Source: Bacteroidales bacterium
Lineage (GTDB): Bacteria; Bacteroidota; Bacteroidia; Bacteroidales; UBA10428
Length of the DNA: 14,355 nucleotides
Assembly: GCA_016926235.1 (NCBI GenBank)
Contig: JAFGOZ010000388.1
Coordinates: 1 to 14,355, forward strand
Reading direction: 5' to 3'
Within the stretch, counting starts at the first letter, position 1, and each line of letters opens with the position of its first letter. The notes beneath the pieces are model-generated. The model was not told where the DNA came from, searched no databases, and saw only the letters and a program-made list of their open reading frames with translations. Below are positions 14,264-14,355 of this stretch, in pieces. The position numbers were made by a program, and so were the translations under genes.

Positions 14264-14280
14264 AGCATTAATGGGGTTCG

Positions 14281-14323
14281 TTAAAGTCACATAGTTTACA
14301 AAGTTAAAGCCACATAGTTTACA
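14281..14323. repeat. 23-bp direct repeats, possible end of a second IS
   Basis: TTAAAGTCACATAGTTTACA (14281-14300) and TTAAAGCCACATAGTTTACA (14304-14323) differ by one base at a spacing of 23. This is the same style as the 24-bp terminal repeats of the IS21 element here, though the sequence is different. It starts only 17 bases after repeat 13. The window ends before any gene. Confidence 0.45.
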
Positions 14324-14355
14324 CTTTTTAAAGCTGTAATTTGTGATAAAAAACA

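Larger units (their letters stand above)
1..14280. mobile_element. attC-like gene-cassette array (integrase-less in this window)
   Basis: Thirteen palindromic repeats, mostly 119 bp, delimit eleven intact and two truncated cassettes, most with one gene each. Gene direction and repeat direction always agree: in gene sense a repeat begins AACAGCGTGTATAAGCC and ends CATACACGCGGACGTT, or a variant of these. Most stop codons lie 8-30 bases before the next repeat. Within each intact cassette, the bases after the 5' GTT are the reverse complement of those before the 3' AAC. The HigBA cassette, for example, starts GTTAGCAATAATGCA and ends TGCAATATTGCTAAC. This is known behaviour of integron cassettes, whose R' and R'' boxes pair in the circular form. 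No tyrosine recombinase is encoded here, so the array is either distal to its integrase or orphan. IS21 interrupts it at 5919-8631. That it is an integron is inference. Confidence 0.75.

Overview
The window is a stretch of gene-cassette array from what looks like a member of the Bacteroidota. The evidence is low GC, the absence of Shine-Dalgarno-like purine runs before starts, FISUMP-domain surface proteins (one with a Por/T9SS-like sorting fold), lipoproteins, and an IS21-family element. The central observation is a set of 13 copies of a palindromic repeat. Ten complete copies are exactly 119 bp from AAC to GTT, one is 149 bp, one is 122 bp, and one is cut by the window start. Almost every copy separates a single small gene or gene pair from the next. 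No integrase, attI or cassette promoter region is visible.

The repeats behave like integron attC sites. Read in the direction of the genes, each gene's stop codon usually lies 8-30 bases before an AAC...GTT repeat whose arms form a long hairpin. The few bases just inside the 5' end of each cassette (after GTT) are the reverse complement of those just before the AAC at its own 3' end. This holds for all 11 intact cassettes, and the matching bases differ from cassette to cassette. That is the signature left when circular cassettes, each with one folded site, insert at G/TT. The matched tract is often 9-15 bp, longer than the usual 7-bp R box, so this may be an unusual or undescribed attC family in an array without a local integrase (CALIN-like).

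Layout: from 1 to about 5918 the genes are on the minus strand. In + coordinate order they are an unknown 131-aa protein, a single-domain dihydrolipoyl/chloramphenicol acyltransferase-like protein, a FISUMP lipoprotein, an unknown protein, a SnoaL-like protein, a HigB/HigA-type toxin-antitoxin pair, and a TIR-domain protein that has lost its 5' part. From 5919 to 8631 there is an IS21-family element (istA, istB, tandem 24-bp terminal repeats). From 8632 to the end, genes and repeats are flipped to the plus strand: a 5'-truncated fragment, a cassette with no credible protein but a large hairpin, a 731-aa two-FISUMP secreted protein, a VOC/glyoxalase-fold protein, a DUF4375 protein and a lipoprotein. 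The window ends in short direct repeats that may be the end of another insertion sequence.

The array changes polarity exactly at the IS21 element. Both flanking cassettes have lost their 5' ends, carry different cassette tags, and show no target duplication. This points to an IS-mediated inversion or deletion, or to a misjoin at a repeat during assembly. The cassette genes do not form a pathway. They are the mixed cargo (toxin-antitoxin, defence-like, small enzyme-fold, surface and hypothetical proteins) expected of a mobile array.
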